The notes under the pieces: generated by a model
The model's database searches: none
What the model was told of the DNA's origin: nothing
Seen by the model: the letters and a program-made list of their open reading frames with translations, nothing else
Shown here: positions 16,462 to 25,159 of the stretch, piece after piece
How positions within the stretch are numbered: the first letter of the stretch is position 1
Layout of the letters: each line of letters begins with the position of its first letter
Translations under genes and position numbers: made by a program
Assembly (NCBI GenBank): GCA_900018345.1
Contig: FCNA01000008.1
Coordinates: forward strand, 1-47,955
Direction of reading: 5' to 3'
Length of the DNA: 47,955 bases
From: Clostridiales bacterium CHKCI006
GTDB taxonomy: Bacteria > Bacillota_I > Bacilli_A > Erysipelotrichales > Coprobacillaceae

Positions 16462-17205
16462 TTATTTTGCTTTTCCCTGATTGGCCACCGCAGCCATTTT
16501 TTCCTGAAGTGCATTTTCATCTCCTAAATAGTAATGTTCCTTCACTTCAAACTGATCGTCCAGCTCATAAATCAGTGGTACACCGGTTGGAATATTCACC
16601 TGCAGGATTGCTTCCGGCGTCAGCTTCTCCAGATACATGACTAAGGCACGTAAAGAATTACCATGTGCTGCAATCAAAACACGCTTGCCCATTTTCATCT
16701 GAGGCAGGATCGCTTCACGATAATAAGGAACCACCCTGTCAATGGTTGTTTTTAAGCTCTCACAGTCTGGAAGTAAAGATGGGTCGATATCAGCATACAT
16801 AGCCTGATTTGCAGGATGACGATCATCGTCCAGATCCAAGGCAGGCGGCAAGACATCATAAGACCGACGCCAAAGCTTCACCTGTTCATCACCATATTTC
16901 GCTGCAGTTTCAGCCTTATTCAATCCCTGCAGGGCGCCATAATGTCTCTCGTTTAACTTCCAGGTCTTAATGACCGGCAAATAACAACGGTCCATTTCTG
17001 TCAAAACGTGATCAAGCGTATGTATCGCTCGTTTAAGATAGGACGTATAACATAGATCCATATGGATTCCAGCCTCTTTTAAAAGACGCCCAGCCTCGCT
17101 GGCTTCCTTATGTCCCCGATCGCTCAAGTCAACATCTGTCCAGCCTGTGAATAAATTCAGCTGGTTCCATTGACTTTCGCCATGTCTCAATAATACAAGT
17201 TTCAT
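16462..17205 (-). CDS. gpmA: 2,3-bisphosphoglycerate-dependent phosphoglycerate mutase
   Basis: The 247-residue protein starts [14 protein letters not shown] with the catalytic His8 (RHG motif). It continues with [15 protein letters not shown], the [13 protein letters not shown] active-site loop and the second catalytic histidine in [10 protein letters not shown]. It interconverts 3- and 2-phosphoglycerate in glycolysis through a phosphohistidine and needs no metal, unlike the Mn2+-dependent GpmI. It stands alone between metal- and peroxide-related genes and has its own promoter with a perfect copy of the shared operator, so it appears to be part of their regulon. Confidence 0.95.
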   Translation of the reverse strand: MKLVLLRHGESQWNQLNLFTGWTDVDLSDRGHKEASEAGRLLKEAGIHMDLCYTSYLKRAIHTLDHVLTEMDRCYLPVIKTWKLNERHYGALQGLNKAETAAKYGDEQVKLWRRSYDVLPPALDLDDDRHPANQAMYADIDPSLLPDCESLKTTIDRVVPYYREAILPQMKMGKRVLIAAHGNSLRALVMYLEKLTPEAILQVNIPTGVPLIYELDDQFEVKEHYYLGDENALQEKMAAVANQGKAK

Positions 17206-17228
17206 TTACATTCCTTCTTTCTTCATTG

Positions 17229-17246
17229 AGTTAGTCTAGACTAACT
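17229..17246. promoter_or_regulatory. Operator at the gpmA promoter
   Basis: AGTTAGTCTAGACTAACT is a perfect 18-bp palindrome, the best copy of the motif in the window. It starts at the predicted transcription start of gpmA. Confidence 0.82.
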
Positions 17247-17252
17247 ATATAT

Positions 17253-17281
17253 ATCGTATAAAGAACGACAACGACTGTCAA
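17253..17281 (-). promoter_or_regulatory. gpmA promoter
   Basis: TTGACA (17281-17276), a 17-bp spacer and TACGAT (17258-17253) on the minus strand. It is directly followed by the palindromic operator. Confidence 0.75.
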
Positions 17282-17316
17282 ATAAAAAACCGGTAAAAAT
17301 ATTAGAGATAGCTGAC

Positions 17317-17341
17317 AAAAAAAGAAGGCCGTTAAGCCTTC
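17317..17341 (-). terminator. Terminator of ahpC-ahpF
   Basis: GAAGGC (17324-17329) pairs with GCCTTC (17336-17341), and T7 follows on the minus strand. The reductase stop codon lies in the loop. Confidence 0.75.
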
Positions 17342-18942
17342 AGTAAAGCGAGTACCGTTTCAAGATTTTTCTTTCCGAAAGTGACCTCTTTCTCATCGAT
17401 GACAAGACAAGGAACACTCATGATCTTGTATTCTTCCTTCTTCTGCGGAAAATGATTGATATCAAAGATGCTGACATGAATCTTCGCATTTTCAATGGCC
17501 AATCGCTGGCAGGCCTGAACCAATTCCGGACACATCGTACAGGATAAAGAAACATAAAGATCTAGACGATGCGTATCCAGTGACTGAATGGCTTGCTGGA
17601 TCGATGCATCCAAAGGTGTGGCTGTCGAGCAGCCTGAAAAATAGACAGCCAGGACAAAGGAGTTGAATTCATGTCCGCCTGGTACCAGATGGTAGATGAT
17701 TCCCTGATCCTGACCTTCAGCCAAGACCTCAATATAAGGTGAAGCAGGAGCATCCGTTCTTTCATCAAGACGAATATGATCGTTCAAGGCTGCGAATTCG
17801 CTGGCAAACTGCTTCATCTCTAAGCCAAAATCATCGTTGGTCACTGCAACTTTGAGAGTGACCTCATGGTCTAATCGAGCTAAGATAGGCGCTAACTGTT
17901 CGATGATCTCCTGACTGATAAAACGATCATCCGCTAGTGGTGCATCCGCATGCTTCACTTTGGGTTGAGGCGTCTTTTGTATCTTGATGGTTTCAAGATG
18001 CGCTTCCTGACATGTTTTGGAAATATATTTTTCTAAGGCAGTCGCTGCCAAAGCGCCATCACTGACCGCTGTGACGACCTGCCGCAGATCCTTCTCACAA
18101 ATATCTCCCGCGCCATAGACACCGGCAATGTTGGTTGCCTGGTGTCTGTCTGTCACTAGATAACCGCCTTGATTCAGTTCAAGCTGATCCTTGAACAGTT
18201 CATTGGCGGGCACATAACCGGCAAAAACAAAGATACCAAAACGCCCATGTTCACTGGCCTCATAACGCCAGGTCTCACCTGTCCGATTATTCCGGAAAAC
18301 GGCATATTCCAGACTGTCTTCACCACCGGCCTCAATGATCTCAGTCTCAAAGATACATTCGATCTTCGGATGTTCACGTGCTTCATCTGCGATCGATTTG
18401 GCCGCAGTGAAATCTTCCTCACGCACGATCATCGTCACTTTGGTTGCATATTGCGTTAAGAAAACAGCCTCTTCACAAGCCGCAAACCCACCACCGATCA
18501 CAAAAAGTTCACAACCCTCGAAGAATTCTCCATCACAGGTAGCACAATAGGCAATGCCGCGTCCCTGGAAAGTCTTTTCACCCGGAAAGCCAAGCTGACG
18601 TGGATGAGCGCCGGTTGCCAGGACCAGTCCAACACAGGACAATTCTCCTTTATCTGTCTTGACCTTTTTGATACTGCCTTCCAATTGGAGTGACTGCACT
18701 TCACACAACTGAAATCTGGCACCAAAGTGTTCTGCCTGCTGGCGCATCTTCTGTGTTAGTCCGGTTCCGGAATCTTCCAGCACACCAGGATAATTCACGA
18801 TCTCAGAAGTGATCGTGATCTGTCCTCCGAATTTTTCTTTTTCTAAGACCAGAACAGAATATTTTGCACGTGCCAGATAGATCGCGGCAGCGAGCCCGGC
18901 AGGCCCGCCGCCCACGATAATGGCATCATAGATGGTTTCCAT
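17332..18942 (-). CDS. AhpF-like peroxiredoxin reductase with C-terminal thioredoxin folds
   Basis: In this 536-residue flavoprotein residues 1-310 are thioredoxin reductase-like: FAD motif GGGPAG (11-16), redox pair CATC (133-136), a second dinucleotide motif GGGFAA (150-155) and GAGDICEKDLRQ (277-288). Residues about 345-536 carry thioredoxin-fold repeats, the last with CTMC (468-471). Classical AhpF has the opposite order (thioredoxin folds first). This order matches the AhpF homologues found beside a single AhpC (TIGR03143-type, from memory). It should pass electrons from NAD(P)H to AhpC. The start overlaps the ahpC stop (TAATG), so the two are coupled. Confidence 0.88.
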   Translation of the reverse strand: METIYDAIIVGGGPAGLAAAIYLARAKYSVLVLEKEKFGGQITITSEIVNYPGVLEDSGTGLTQKMRQQAEHFGARFQLCEVQSLQLEGSIKKVKTDKGELSCVGLVLATGAHPRQLGFPGEKTFQGRGIAYCATCDGEFFEGCELFVIGGGFAACEEAVFLTQYATKVTMIVREEDFTAAKSIADEAREHPKIECIFETEIIEAGGEDSLEYAVFRNNRTGETWRYEASEHGRFGIFVFAGYVPANELFKDQLELNQGGYLVTDRHQATNIAGVYGAGDICEKDLRQVVTAVSDGALAATALEKYISKTCQEAHLETIKIQKTPQPKVKHADAPLADDRFISQEIIEQLAPILARLDHEVTLKVAVTNDDFGLEMKQFASEFAALNDHIRLDERTDAPASPYIEVLAEGQDQGIIYHLVPGGHEFNSFVLAVYFSGCSTATPLDASIQQAIQSLDTHRLDLYVSLSCTMCPELVQACQRLAIENAKIHVSIFDINHFPQKKEEYKIMSVPCLVIDEKEVTFGKKNLETVLALLKA

Positions 18943-19505
18943 TAGAGTGCACCAACAAGATCAAAAGATGGCTTCAAGGTCTTTTCGCCTGGTTTCCATT
19001 TCGCCGGACAAACCTCATCGCCATGTTCATAGACAAACTGGCTGGCCTGAACACGACGCAAGAGTTCTTCGGCATTTCTTCCGACACTTCCAGCGATGAC
19101 TTCATAAGCGACGATCTGCCCTTCCGGATTCACAATAAAGGTTCCACGTTCCGCCATTCCATCACTTTCAATATACACCTCAAAATCCTTCGCTAAAGCT
19201 GCTGTTGGATCCGCCAGCATGGTGTACTGAATTTTCTGAATCGTTTTCGATGTATCATGCCAGGCTTTGTGGACATAATGTGAATCACAGGAAACGGAGT
19301 AAATATCACAACCGATCTTCTGGAACTCATCATATGTGGTCGCTAAATCTTCTAATTCTGTAGGGCAAACAAAGGTAAAGTCCGCTGGGTAAAAGAAGAA
19401 GACATTCCATTTTCCCATCACATCTGATTTAGATACTTCTTTAAATTCTCCATTGGCATATGCCTGAACTTTAAAATCACTGATTTCTTTTCCAATTAAT
19501 GACAT
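18942..19505 (-). CDS. ahpC: Peroxiredoxin AhpC
   Basis: The 187-residue typical 2-Cys peroxiredoxin has the peroxidatic Cys47 in FTFVCPTE and the resolving Cys166 in EVCPAKWKPG. It reduces hydrogen peroxide and organic hydroperoxides in the cytoplasm and is recycled by the co-translated reductase. Its promoter has one GTTAG-N6-CTAAC site just after the transcription start and a second, imperfect one upstream. No PerR-type box was seen. Confidence 0.96.
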   Translation of the reverse strand: MSLIGKEISDFKVQAYANGEFKEVSKSDVMGKWNVFFFYPADFTFVCPTELEDLATTYDEFQKIGCDIYSVSCDSHYVHKAWHDTSKTIQKIQYTMLADPTAALAKDFEVYIESDGMAERGTFIVNPEGQIVAYEVIAGSVGRNAEELLRRVQASQFVYEHGDEVCPAKWKPGEKTLKPSFDLVGAL

Positions 19506-19539
19506 AAGTTTTCCTCCATTTTTCTTTATTTAGTTAGTT

Positions 19540-19557
19540 AGTTAGTCTTGGCTAACT
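19540..19557. promoter_or_regulatory. Operator 1 at the ahpC promoter
   Basis: AGTTAGTCTTGGCTAACT has intact TTAG and CTAA half-sites six bases apart and starts about four bases after the predicted transcription start. Extra GTTAG repeats lie immediately to the left (19532-19541). Confidence 0.72.
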
Positions 19558-19566
19558 TACATCTCC

Positions 19567-19595
19567 AGTTTACTTGACTTGCTTGAAAGACGCAA
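19567..19595 (-). promoter_or_regulatory. ahpC promoter
   Basis: TTGCGT (19595-19590), a 17-bp spacer and TAAACT (19572-19567) on the minus strand, between two copies of the shared palindrome. Confidence 0.55.
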
Positions 19596-19614
19596 AGGAT
19601 ATGCAATCGATTTT

Positions 19615-19630
19615 GTCAGCCTATGCTAAC
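19615..19630. promoter_or_regulatory. Operator 2 at the ahpC promoter (imperfect)
   Basis: GTCAGCCTATGCTAAC has one changed half-site base (TCAG for TTAG) and is otherwise the shared motif. It lies upstream of the -35 box, mirroring the second site of the Fez-like operon. Confidence 0.55.
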
Positions 19631-19652
19631 GAACAGTTTTAGTATGCCCCAT

Positions 19653-20096
19653 TTACCTTAAATGATACGCATATATCTGTAATAGCGTTTTTTCAAACCT
19701 TTCTTGCAACCAGCGACTCTCACTGATTTCATCCTCATTCACACCTAAACAAAAAACCTGATGATTTGAAAACCATTCTTGTATCTTCTCACAAGTTGAT
19801 ACCTGATCCATTCCGCCTACCCAATACACCAGCAATAAAGCTTCTTGTGACAGCTGATCTTGAATGATCCTAAAATTCTCTAAATTCATATAGGGAGCCC
19901 CAAGCACGACCAGGTCCATGCCTCCTAGCTCGCACGCATAATCATTCAATTCACCTGTCTTAAAATCTGTTGTCGCGATCAGCGCATCCGTCATATTATG
20001 TACTAAGTCGTTGTGATCATCAACAATAACGCATGCATCTAACGGAAAACTAATCATCATGATTTGAAGCAGCAGACTGATTATGATTCTTCCCAT
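19653..20096 (-). CDS. Small secreted or flavodoxin-like protein of unknown function
   Basis: The frame gives about 147 residues from ATG 20096; a GTG at 20105 is a second option, and both have weak ribosome-binding sites. The N-terminus is a hydrophobic stretch (about 3-20) ending near a Cys, like a signal peptide. The rest reads as alternating strands and helices, including MDLVVLGAPYMNLENFR and LLLVYWVGG, reminiscent of a flavodoxin or Rossmann-like fold. I do not recognise the family. It lies directly upstream of the ahpC promoter in the same direction. Confidence 0.5.
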   Translation of the reverse strand: MGRIIISLLLQIMMISFPLDACVIVDDHNDLVHNMTDALIATTDFKTGELNDYACELGGMDLVVLGAPYMNLENFRIIQDQLSQEALLLVYWVGGMDQVSTCEKIQEWFSNHQVFCLGVNEDEISESRWLQERFEKTLLQIYAYHLR

Positions 20097-20105
20097 ACGT
20101 ATCAC

Positions 20106-20441
20106 CCGTTACAAGCATAAATCCTATTCACAAAATAATATGTCGAAACAAGGATATAGATACATAAATACAGATAACCCATTAAACAAATGAAATGCGT
20201 ACACAAAGTAAAAAAATGAATTTACCTGTCTGCATTGGGAGAGCATGTGATGTTTTAATGCAAGCTGCTTGATCTGCTAGTGAAAGATAAAAAACATCAA
20301 AAAAGGGCTTAGCGATAACAAAATCGATAAGTCCTTTTCTTATTTCTGTTTACCGGTAAGCAAGACCAGTCACCACTATCTTTAGCAAAGTAGCATCAAT
20401 CAGCTAGTCCATTCCGCTTTACTGGCATATGATTCATTGAT
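20106..20441. other. 336-bp intergenic region with one terminator
   Basis: Apart from the terminator at 20299-20340 I see no coding potential. The AT-rich left part (about 20106-20240) probably holds the promoter of the 19653-20096 gene, but no convincing -35/-10 pair stands out. Confidence 0.5.
20299..20340. terminator. Terminator of the polY-yolD operon
   Basis: GGGCTTAGCGAT (20305-20316) pairs with ATCGATAAGTCC (20323-20334) apart from one mismatch and one wobble. On the minus strand it ends in T6; on the plus strand TTTT follows, so it may act both ways. Confidence 0.75.
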
Positions 20442-20855
20442 TCAAACCTCTTCAATGATTTCTAAACGTAAGACATCATTGATCTTGATTTTTTCTCCTG
20501 ACTTGAAGATCAATAGATGTAAGTTTGGATCTATTTTTTTGAGATGCGCCTTGAGCTCGCAATACTGTCCACCCGCCTTATGTGTGTCGGGTACATAGTA
20601 AACCACGCGCAAACAAGACTCTTTTTGTGTAAGTGCCATTTGTAAAGTTTCATCCAGGCGTGATTTTTCATCCTCAGTCAGCGTTCTTTTGGGTTCTGTC
20701 ATACGCTCTTTTTCTTCGACCATTTCCTTATGGCCCGATAAGGCGGCAAAAGGAGCAAATTGAGCCGCTCTGGCTTCTCGACTCATCTTTGGATGAGAGC
20801 TAGGCGGACGGGAAAGGTGAATGATATCTTCATATGGGGATGATGAATACTTCAT
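20442..20855 (-). CDS. YolD-like protein
   Basis: The 137-residue protein has the typical YolD N-terminus: PPSSHPKMSREARAAQFAPF followed by AALSGHKEMV. YolD-like proteins accompany Y-family polymerases in Bacillota and are proposed to act as UmuD-like partners. Its start overlaps the polymerase stop (ATGA). Confidence 0.88.
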   Translation of the reverse strand: MKYSSSPYEDIIHLSRPPSSHPKMSREARAAQFAPFAALSGHKEMVEEKERMTEPKRTLTEDEKSRLDETLQMALTQKESCLRVVYYVPDTHKAGGQYCELKAHLKKIDPNLHLLIFKSGEKIKINDVLRLEIIEEV

Positions 20856-22330
20856 GCCTTATGTCCTCCAATGGTTTGGTTACGTTCTCTGGCGGTAGCG
20901 CCTTCTTCAAAATCCGTTCCTTTGAGAAGAGCGTTTTTACCGTATTTTTGTTTGATAGCCAGTGTCGCTTCCATGAGTTTCTTTTCCTTTTCCTGATCCT
21001 TTTCTTTTTGCATCTCGCTCTCAAGATTCGTGAATAGATCTAACTGCTTGTAATGCGTTGTCTCGCTGCTTTCGATACGCACATCCAGGCAAGAAAGATT
21101 GAGGCGACGGATCGTCAGCTGCCGATTGACATGATGATCATACCATTCCAGAATAGCCTTGGTCCAAACCGAATAGAGATTAGAAGGAGCATCGAGACGG
21201 ATGGTCCCATGCGTGTGTTTGGGAATCTTACGACCATAGCGATCTTCCATCAGATCTCCCTGGTACGTCTCTAAGTTTTCTTTATCATAGCCGACACTCA
21301 AGACCATCTGGCTGGAAACCAACCCCTTCGAAACAAGCTCCAGAGTCAGGGACTCGATCATCTCTTGAACGACTAAACGTGCTTTGGTGAAGGCATAAGG
21401 GCAGCTGAGAACCTGACCGGAACCAATACTTTTTTTCTCAGGACGATAATGCTTGATATCCTGCATCGTACACGGTTCATAGCCCCAGGCATGATCGATC
21501 AACAGTTCTGCATTGACACCGAACATGGAAAACAGGAGATCTTCATTATAACGATCGGTCAGCTTGCCTAATGAACATCTGGCGATATCGCCCATGGTGT
21601 ATAGACCAACCTCTTCGAGACGTTTGGCGTAACCTCTACCTACACGCCAGAAATCTGTGAGAGGCCGATGGCTCCAGAGATACCGGCGATAGCGCTCCTC
21701 ATTCAAAACGGCAATACGCATTCCGTCTTTATCCGGTGACACATGCTTGGCCATGATATCCATGGCCACCTTGCATAGATATAGATTGGTTCCGATGCCA
21801 GCCGTTGCCGTCAATCCCGTTAGATCATAGATATCCTTTAATACTTTTTTAGCCAGGGTACGAGCCGATGTATTTTTTAAATAAGGCGTAATATCGATCA
21901 TCACTTCATCAATCGAATAGACATGAATATCCTCAGGGGCAAAGTGTCGCAAATAGATCTCATGTATGAAGGTACTGTACTCCAAATAAAAAGCCATGCG
22001 TGGCGGTGCGATGTAGTAATCCAGTTTTAAAGAGGGATCCGTATCTAATTCATGGGCATAAAAGGAGCTTCCTTTAAAGCCATAAGGCGCCTTTTTGGCA
22101 CGGACTGCATTGATTTCCTTAACTTTAGCCACCACTTCAAACAAGCGCGCCCGTCCGCCTAAACCATATTTCTTCAAAGAAGGCGAGATCGCTAAACAAA
22201 TCGTTTTCTCGGTACGACTGGCATCAGCCACCACTAAAAGTGTATCCAATGGATCAAAACCACGTTCGATGCATTCGACAGAAGCATAAAAAGACTTTAG
22301 ATCAACGGCCATATAGACATGCTTAGTCAT
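20852..22330 (-). CDS. Y-family DNA polymerase (UmuC/DinB-like, UvrX type)
   Basis: The 492-residue protein starts MTKHVYMAVDLKSFYASVEC, the catalytic metal-binding Asp and steric-gate region of Y-family polymerases. The second acidic motif is in VYSIDEVMIDITPY, and an HhH/little-finger region follows. The protein is longer than DinB (about 350) and matches the UvrX/YqjW group that pairs with YolD. It performs lesion bypass, and such genes are often on plasmids or phages. Start: ATG 22330 with AAGGAA; the extension to 22366 lies inside the LysR gene. It overlaps that gene's stop by 8 bases. No LexA box was found. Confidence 0.9.
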   Translation of the reverse strand: MTKHVYMAVDLKSFYASVECIERGFDPLDTLLVVADASRTEKTICLAISPSLKKYGLGGRARLFEVVAKVKEINAVRAKKAPYGFKGSSFYAHELDTDPSLKLDYYIAPPRMAFYLEYSTFIHEIYLRHFAPEDIHVYSIDEVMIDITPYLKNTSARTLAKKVLKDIYDLTGLTATAGIGTNLYLCKVAMDIMAKHVSPDKDGMRIAVLNEERYRRYLWSHRPLTDFWRVGRGYAKRLEEVGLYTMGDIARCSLGKLTDRYNEDLLFSMFGVNAELLIDHAWGYEPCTMQDIKHYRPEKKSIGSGQVLSCPYAFTKARLVVQEMIESLTLELVSKGLVSSQMVLSVGYDKENLETYQGDLMEDRYGRKIPKHTHGTIRLDAPSNLYSVWTKAILEWYDHHVNRQLTIRRLNLSCLDVRIESSETTHYKQLDLFTNLESEMQKEKDQEKEKKLMEATLAIKQKYGKNALLKGTDFEEGATARERNQTIGGHKA

Positions 22331-23180
22331 GGCGATTTTCCTTGAGATATTGGAAGAGAGGTTCAAAACGGGTTCTCTCTTTCGTTAGACAATTCAAATA
22401 GAAAGGCACATGGGCTTCTGAATTGGAAAACGGAACGATCACACGTTCATCCATCTTCCCTTCCCGTTTGATTGACAGATTCGTCGTAAAAGAAGGCAGC
22501 AAAGAACTCTTCACGATCTCATTAAAAGTGCGCCGCTCATCCTGCTGTAAAAAGCGGGTGTGAGGCATTGTGCGGTCATGGAGCTTTTGCCAGAATCCGA
22601 TCTTCGAATACAGCAGCATGGTTTCCCCGGCCAGGTCCTCAAATTCTACTTTTTCACGGTTGGCCAAATGATGTCCTGGGGGCAGGGAAAGATACAGATC
22701 TTCATGCAGATAATAATTTCCGTACACCTCTGGATCATTGATCTTACCGGGTGTGATCACCAGTTGATAGGTCTTATTCTTCAGTTCTGGAATCAGCTGT
22801 TCTTCATCAATTACCGCGCTAGTCAGATGCAGGCTAGGATCAAACTGCTGATAGAGGGGTTCAAGGTCCCAAATAGGAGCAGGTGCACAACAGGCAATCG
22901 ATACCTCGAGATGTGAGCGTGCAAAATGTCGAACCGCCTGCACCGATTGTTCCAATTCCTGCAGGATCTTTTGGGCGCGTTCCACCATCATTTCGCCATT
23001 GGCATTTAAAACAACGCGATTACTGTAATGGTCAAAGATAGCCACTCCCAGATCATCTTCTAAACGCTGCATCGAACGGCTCAACGCTGGCTGAGAAATC
23101 AGTAATTCTTCCGCTGCTTTGGATATGGTCTTATTTTTTGCGATACACACTAATTGTTCAAGCTGGTTCAGTTCAATCAT
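22323..23180 (-). CDS. LysR-family transcriptional regulator
   Basis: The 285-residue protein starts MIELNQLEQLVCIAKNKTIS with the LysR winged helix (AAEELLISQPALSRSMQRLEDDLGV), followed by the periplasmic-binding-like effector domain. It follows the SDR and aldo/keto reductase genes on the same strand after a terminator and probably controls them. A dyad at 25160-25177 upstream of the SDR gene is a candidate binding site. Confidence 0.9.
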   Translation of the reverse strand: MIELNQLEQLVCIAKNKTISKAAEELLISQPALSRSMQRLEDDLGVAIFDHYSNRVVLNANGEMMVERAQKILQELEQSVQAVRHFARSHLEVSIACCAPAPIWDLEPLYQQFDPSLHLTSAVIDEEQLIPELKNKTYQLVITPGKINDPEVYGNYYLHEDLYLSLPPGHHLANREKVEFEDLAGETMLLYSKIGFWQKLHDRTMPHTRFLQQDERRTFNEIVKSSLLPSFTTNLSIKREGKMDERVIVPFSNSEAHVPFYLNCLTKERTRFEPLFQYLKENRHD

Positions 23181-23233
23181 GACTTCGCCTCCTTTTGATA
23201 CCCTTATTATAGCATAAATTTTCTTTCACCACA

Positions 23234-23267
23234 CAAAAAAAAGACCGTGTGAATGTTCACACAGGTC
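23234..23267 (-). terminator. Terminator after the aldo/keto reductase
   Basis: GACC-GTGTGAA (23243-23253) pairs with TTCACAC-A-GGTC (23256-23267) with one bulged A. T8 follows on the minus strand, just after the reductase stop. Confidence 0.85.
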
Positions 23268-23272
23268 CTTGC

Positions 23273-24247
23273 TTAATGTCCGCCAAACACATCAAAATCC
23301 ATACCGGCTAAATGTTCATCGATATTTTTGATTTCTTCAGGTGTCAGTACCACATTGCCTGATTCAAAGTTTTCTTTTAAACGTTCCAGTTTACGACTGC
23401 CTGGAATTGGAATGATGTAATCTTTCTTGCAGATCATCCAGGCCAGTGAAATCTGAGCCATTGTGCAGTTTTTCGCTTCTGCCAGTTCCTTGATCATATC
23501 CAGTAAAGCTTTGGCCTTCTGATAGCCCTCTTTAGTGTACTGAGGCATATGATTTCTAAAATCGCCTTCCGCAAATTGACTTTCATTAGTGAACTGACCA
23601 CTTAAAAGTCCATTAGCCATTGGTGAGAAAGCCACGTAAGTCACACCCAGTTCTTCACAAACAGGGAATAAAGATTCATACCAAGTGGCCATCATTGAAT
23701 AGCGGTTCTGAATGGCGGTTACTGGACAAACCGCATGGGCCCGACGCAAATATTCCTCATCCACTTCGGAAATTCCCCACGCTCTGATCTTACCTTCTTC
23801 GATCAGCTCTTTCATCACACCGGCTACTACTTCAGGTTCCACTTTTGGATCGATACGATGCTGATAATATAGATCGATGTAATCCGTATGAAGACGTTTT
23901 AAGCTGCCTTCCAAAGAACGCCGGATACGTTCAGGTGAGCTATCCAGTTCGAGATGATCCCCTTTATGGTCGACACCGAATTTAGTCGCAAGGATGACTT
24001 CGTCACGGAAATCATGAACAGCTTCACCAACCAGTTCCTCATTGTAAGAAATGCTGCCATCATGATTGATACCGGTGTAGCATTCGGCTGTGTCATAGAA
24101 ATCATAACCCAATGCATGTGCTTCTTTCATGATTCTAACTGCCGTTTCACGATCCTCTGCCTCTCCGTAGGCATGGCTGAATCCCATACATCCAAGTCCT
24201 ACCGGATTGACATACATATTCGTTCTCCCTAATCTTCTTTTTTTCAT
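23273..24247 (-). CDS. Aldo/keto reductase
   Basis: The 324-residue TIM-barrel oxidoreductase carries the AKR tetrad: Asp and Tyr in YDFYDTAECYTG, Lys in VILATKFGVD and His in IDLYYQHRID. The C-terminal PIPGSRKLERLKEN stretch binds NADPH phosphate. It reduces aldehydes or ketones with NAD(P)H; the substrate is unknown. It lies 20 bases behind the SDR gene and is probably co-transcribed with it. Confidence 0.92.
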   Translation of the reverse strand: MKKRRLGRTNMYVNPVGLGCMGFSHAYGEAEDRETAVRIMKEAHALGYDFYDTAECYTGINHDGSISYNEELVGEAVHDFRDEVILATKFGVDHKGDHLELDSSPERIRRSLEGSLKRLHTDYIDLYYQHRIDPKVEPEVVAGVMKELIEEGKIRAWGISEVDEEYLRRAHAVCPVTAIQNRYSMMATWYESLFPVCEELGVTYVAFSPMANGLLSGQFTNESQFAEGDFRNHMPQYTKEGYQKAKALLDMIKELAEAKNCTMAQISLAWMICKKDYIIPIPGSRKLERLKENFESGNVVLTPEEIKNIDEHLAGMDFDVFGGH

Positions 24248-24267
24248 CTTATTTTCTCCTTCAAACT

Positions 24268-25098
24268 TTATTCAAAATCAGCCTGAGCCGATACATCAGC
24301 CCACTCATCTAATTCTTTGATCTTTGCTTCCAAACTGGATTTCACTGCTGTCACAGCATCTTTACCTAAGGTCAGGATGGCTGGATAACGATCCCCATGG
24401 ACAATATCAACGATGATCTTGCCGGCACGGTCTGGGTCACCTGCCTGATTATGAGTAACAGCAAAGTTGCCTGGACGGGACTTGCCTACAGTTGATTCAT
24501 AATCACTAATGGTTGTTTTAGTTCCCTGTAAACTTGTATTATCATAGAAACGCGTTCTAAAGGCCCCTGGCTGAACAACCATCGCCACAATACCTAAAGG
24601 CGCCAATTCTTTTCTCAACCCATCAGTCAGCAACTCTAAAGCGGCTTTACTGCTGGCATAATAAGCAGATCCAACGGCGGAACGTGCTGCCGCAATGGAT
24701 GTGACATTTAAGATGAACCCGGTCTTCTGTTCACGCATCTTAGGCAAGACGGCTTTGATCAATGCAACCGGACCAAATAAATTGGTATCATATAACTTCT
24801 GGACTTCCTCTCCTTCGCCTTCTTCAACAGCGGAACGATATCCATACCCTGCATTATTCACTAAGACATCGATCGTCCCAAAACGTTCATTGGCTTTGGC
24901 TACCGCTTCATCAATACTTTTTTGTGAACAAACATCCAGATCCAAAGCTAAAGCTGTTTCCGGATAATCCTTCACGATATCTAAAACTTTGTCCTTGTTT
25001 CGAGCAGTCACGATCGCCTGATCGCCGCTTGCCAGAACAGCCTTAGCGATTCCTGCACCGATCCCACTTGAGCATCCTGTAATTAACCATGTCTTCAT
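24268..25098 (-). CDS. Short-chain dehydrogenase/reductase
   Basis: The 276-residue classical SDR has TGCSSGIG near residue 7 for NAD(P) binding, NNAGYG, and the catalytic Ser and YxxxK in SAYYASSKAA. GAGGAG lies about 11 bases before ATG 25098 and only 2 before ATG 25107, so the shorter start (MKTWLITG) is preferred. First gene of a two-gene unit with the aldo/keto reductase. Confidence 0.9.
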   Translation of the reverse strand: MKTWLITGCSSGIGAGIAKAVLASGDQAIVTARNKDKVLDIVKDYPETALALDLDVCSQKSIDEAVAKANERFGTIDVLVNNAGYGYRSAVEEGEGEEVQKLYDTNLFGPVALIKAVLPKMREQKTGFILNVTSIAAARSAVGSAYYASSKAALELLTDGLRKELAPLGIVAMVVQPGAFRTRFYDNTSLQGTKTTISDYESTVGKSRPGNFAVTHNQAGDPDRAGKIIVDIVHGDRYPAILTLGKDAVTAVKSSLEAKIKELDEWADVSAQADFE

Positions 25099-25159
25099 AT
25101 GTTTCATACTCCTCTCATTTCTTTTGACAATTCTAGTCTAACCGAAAAAAAGACATTTG

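Noticed and set aside
19540-19630. PerR box at ahpC
   Set aside because: The palindromes do not match the TTATAAT-type PerR consensus.
25130-25145. CTAGTCTAACC near the SDR start, similar to the shared palindrome
   Set aside because: Only one half-site is present; the TTAG half at the right spacing is missing.
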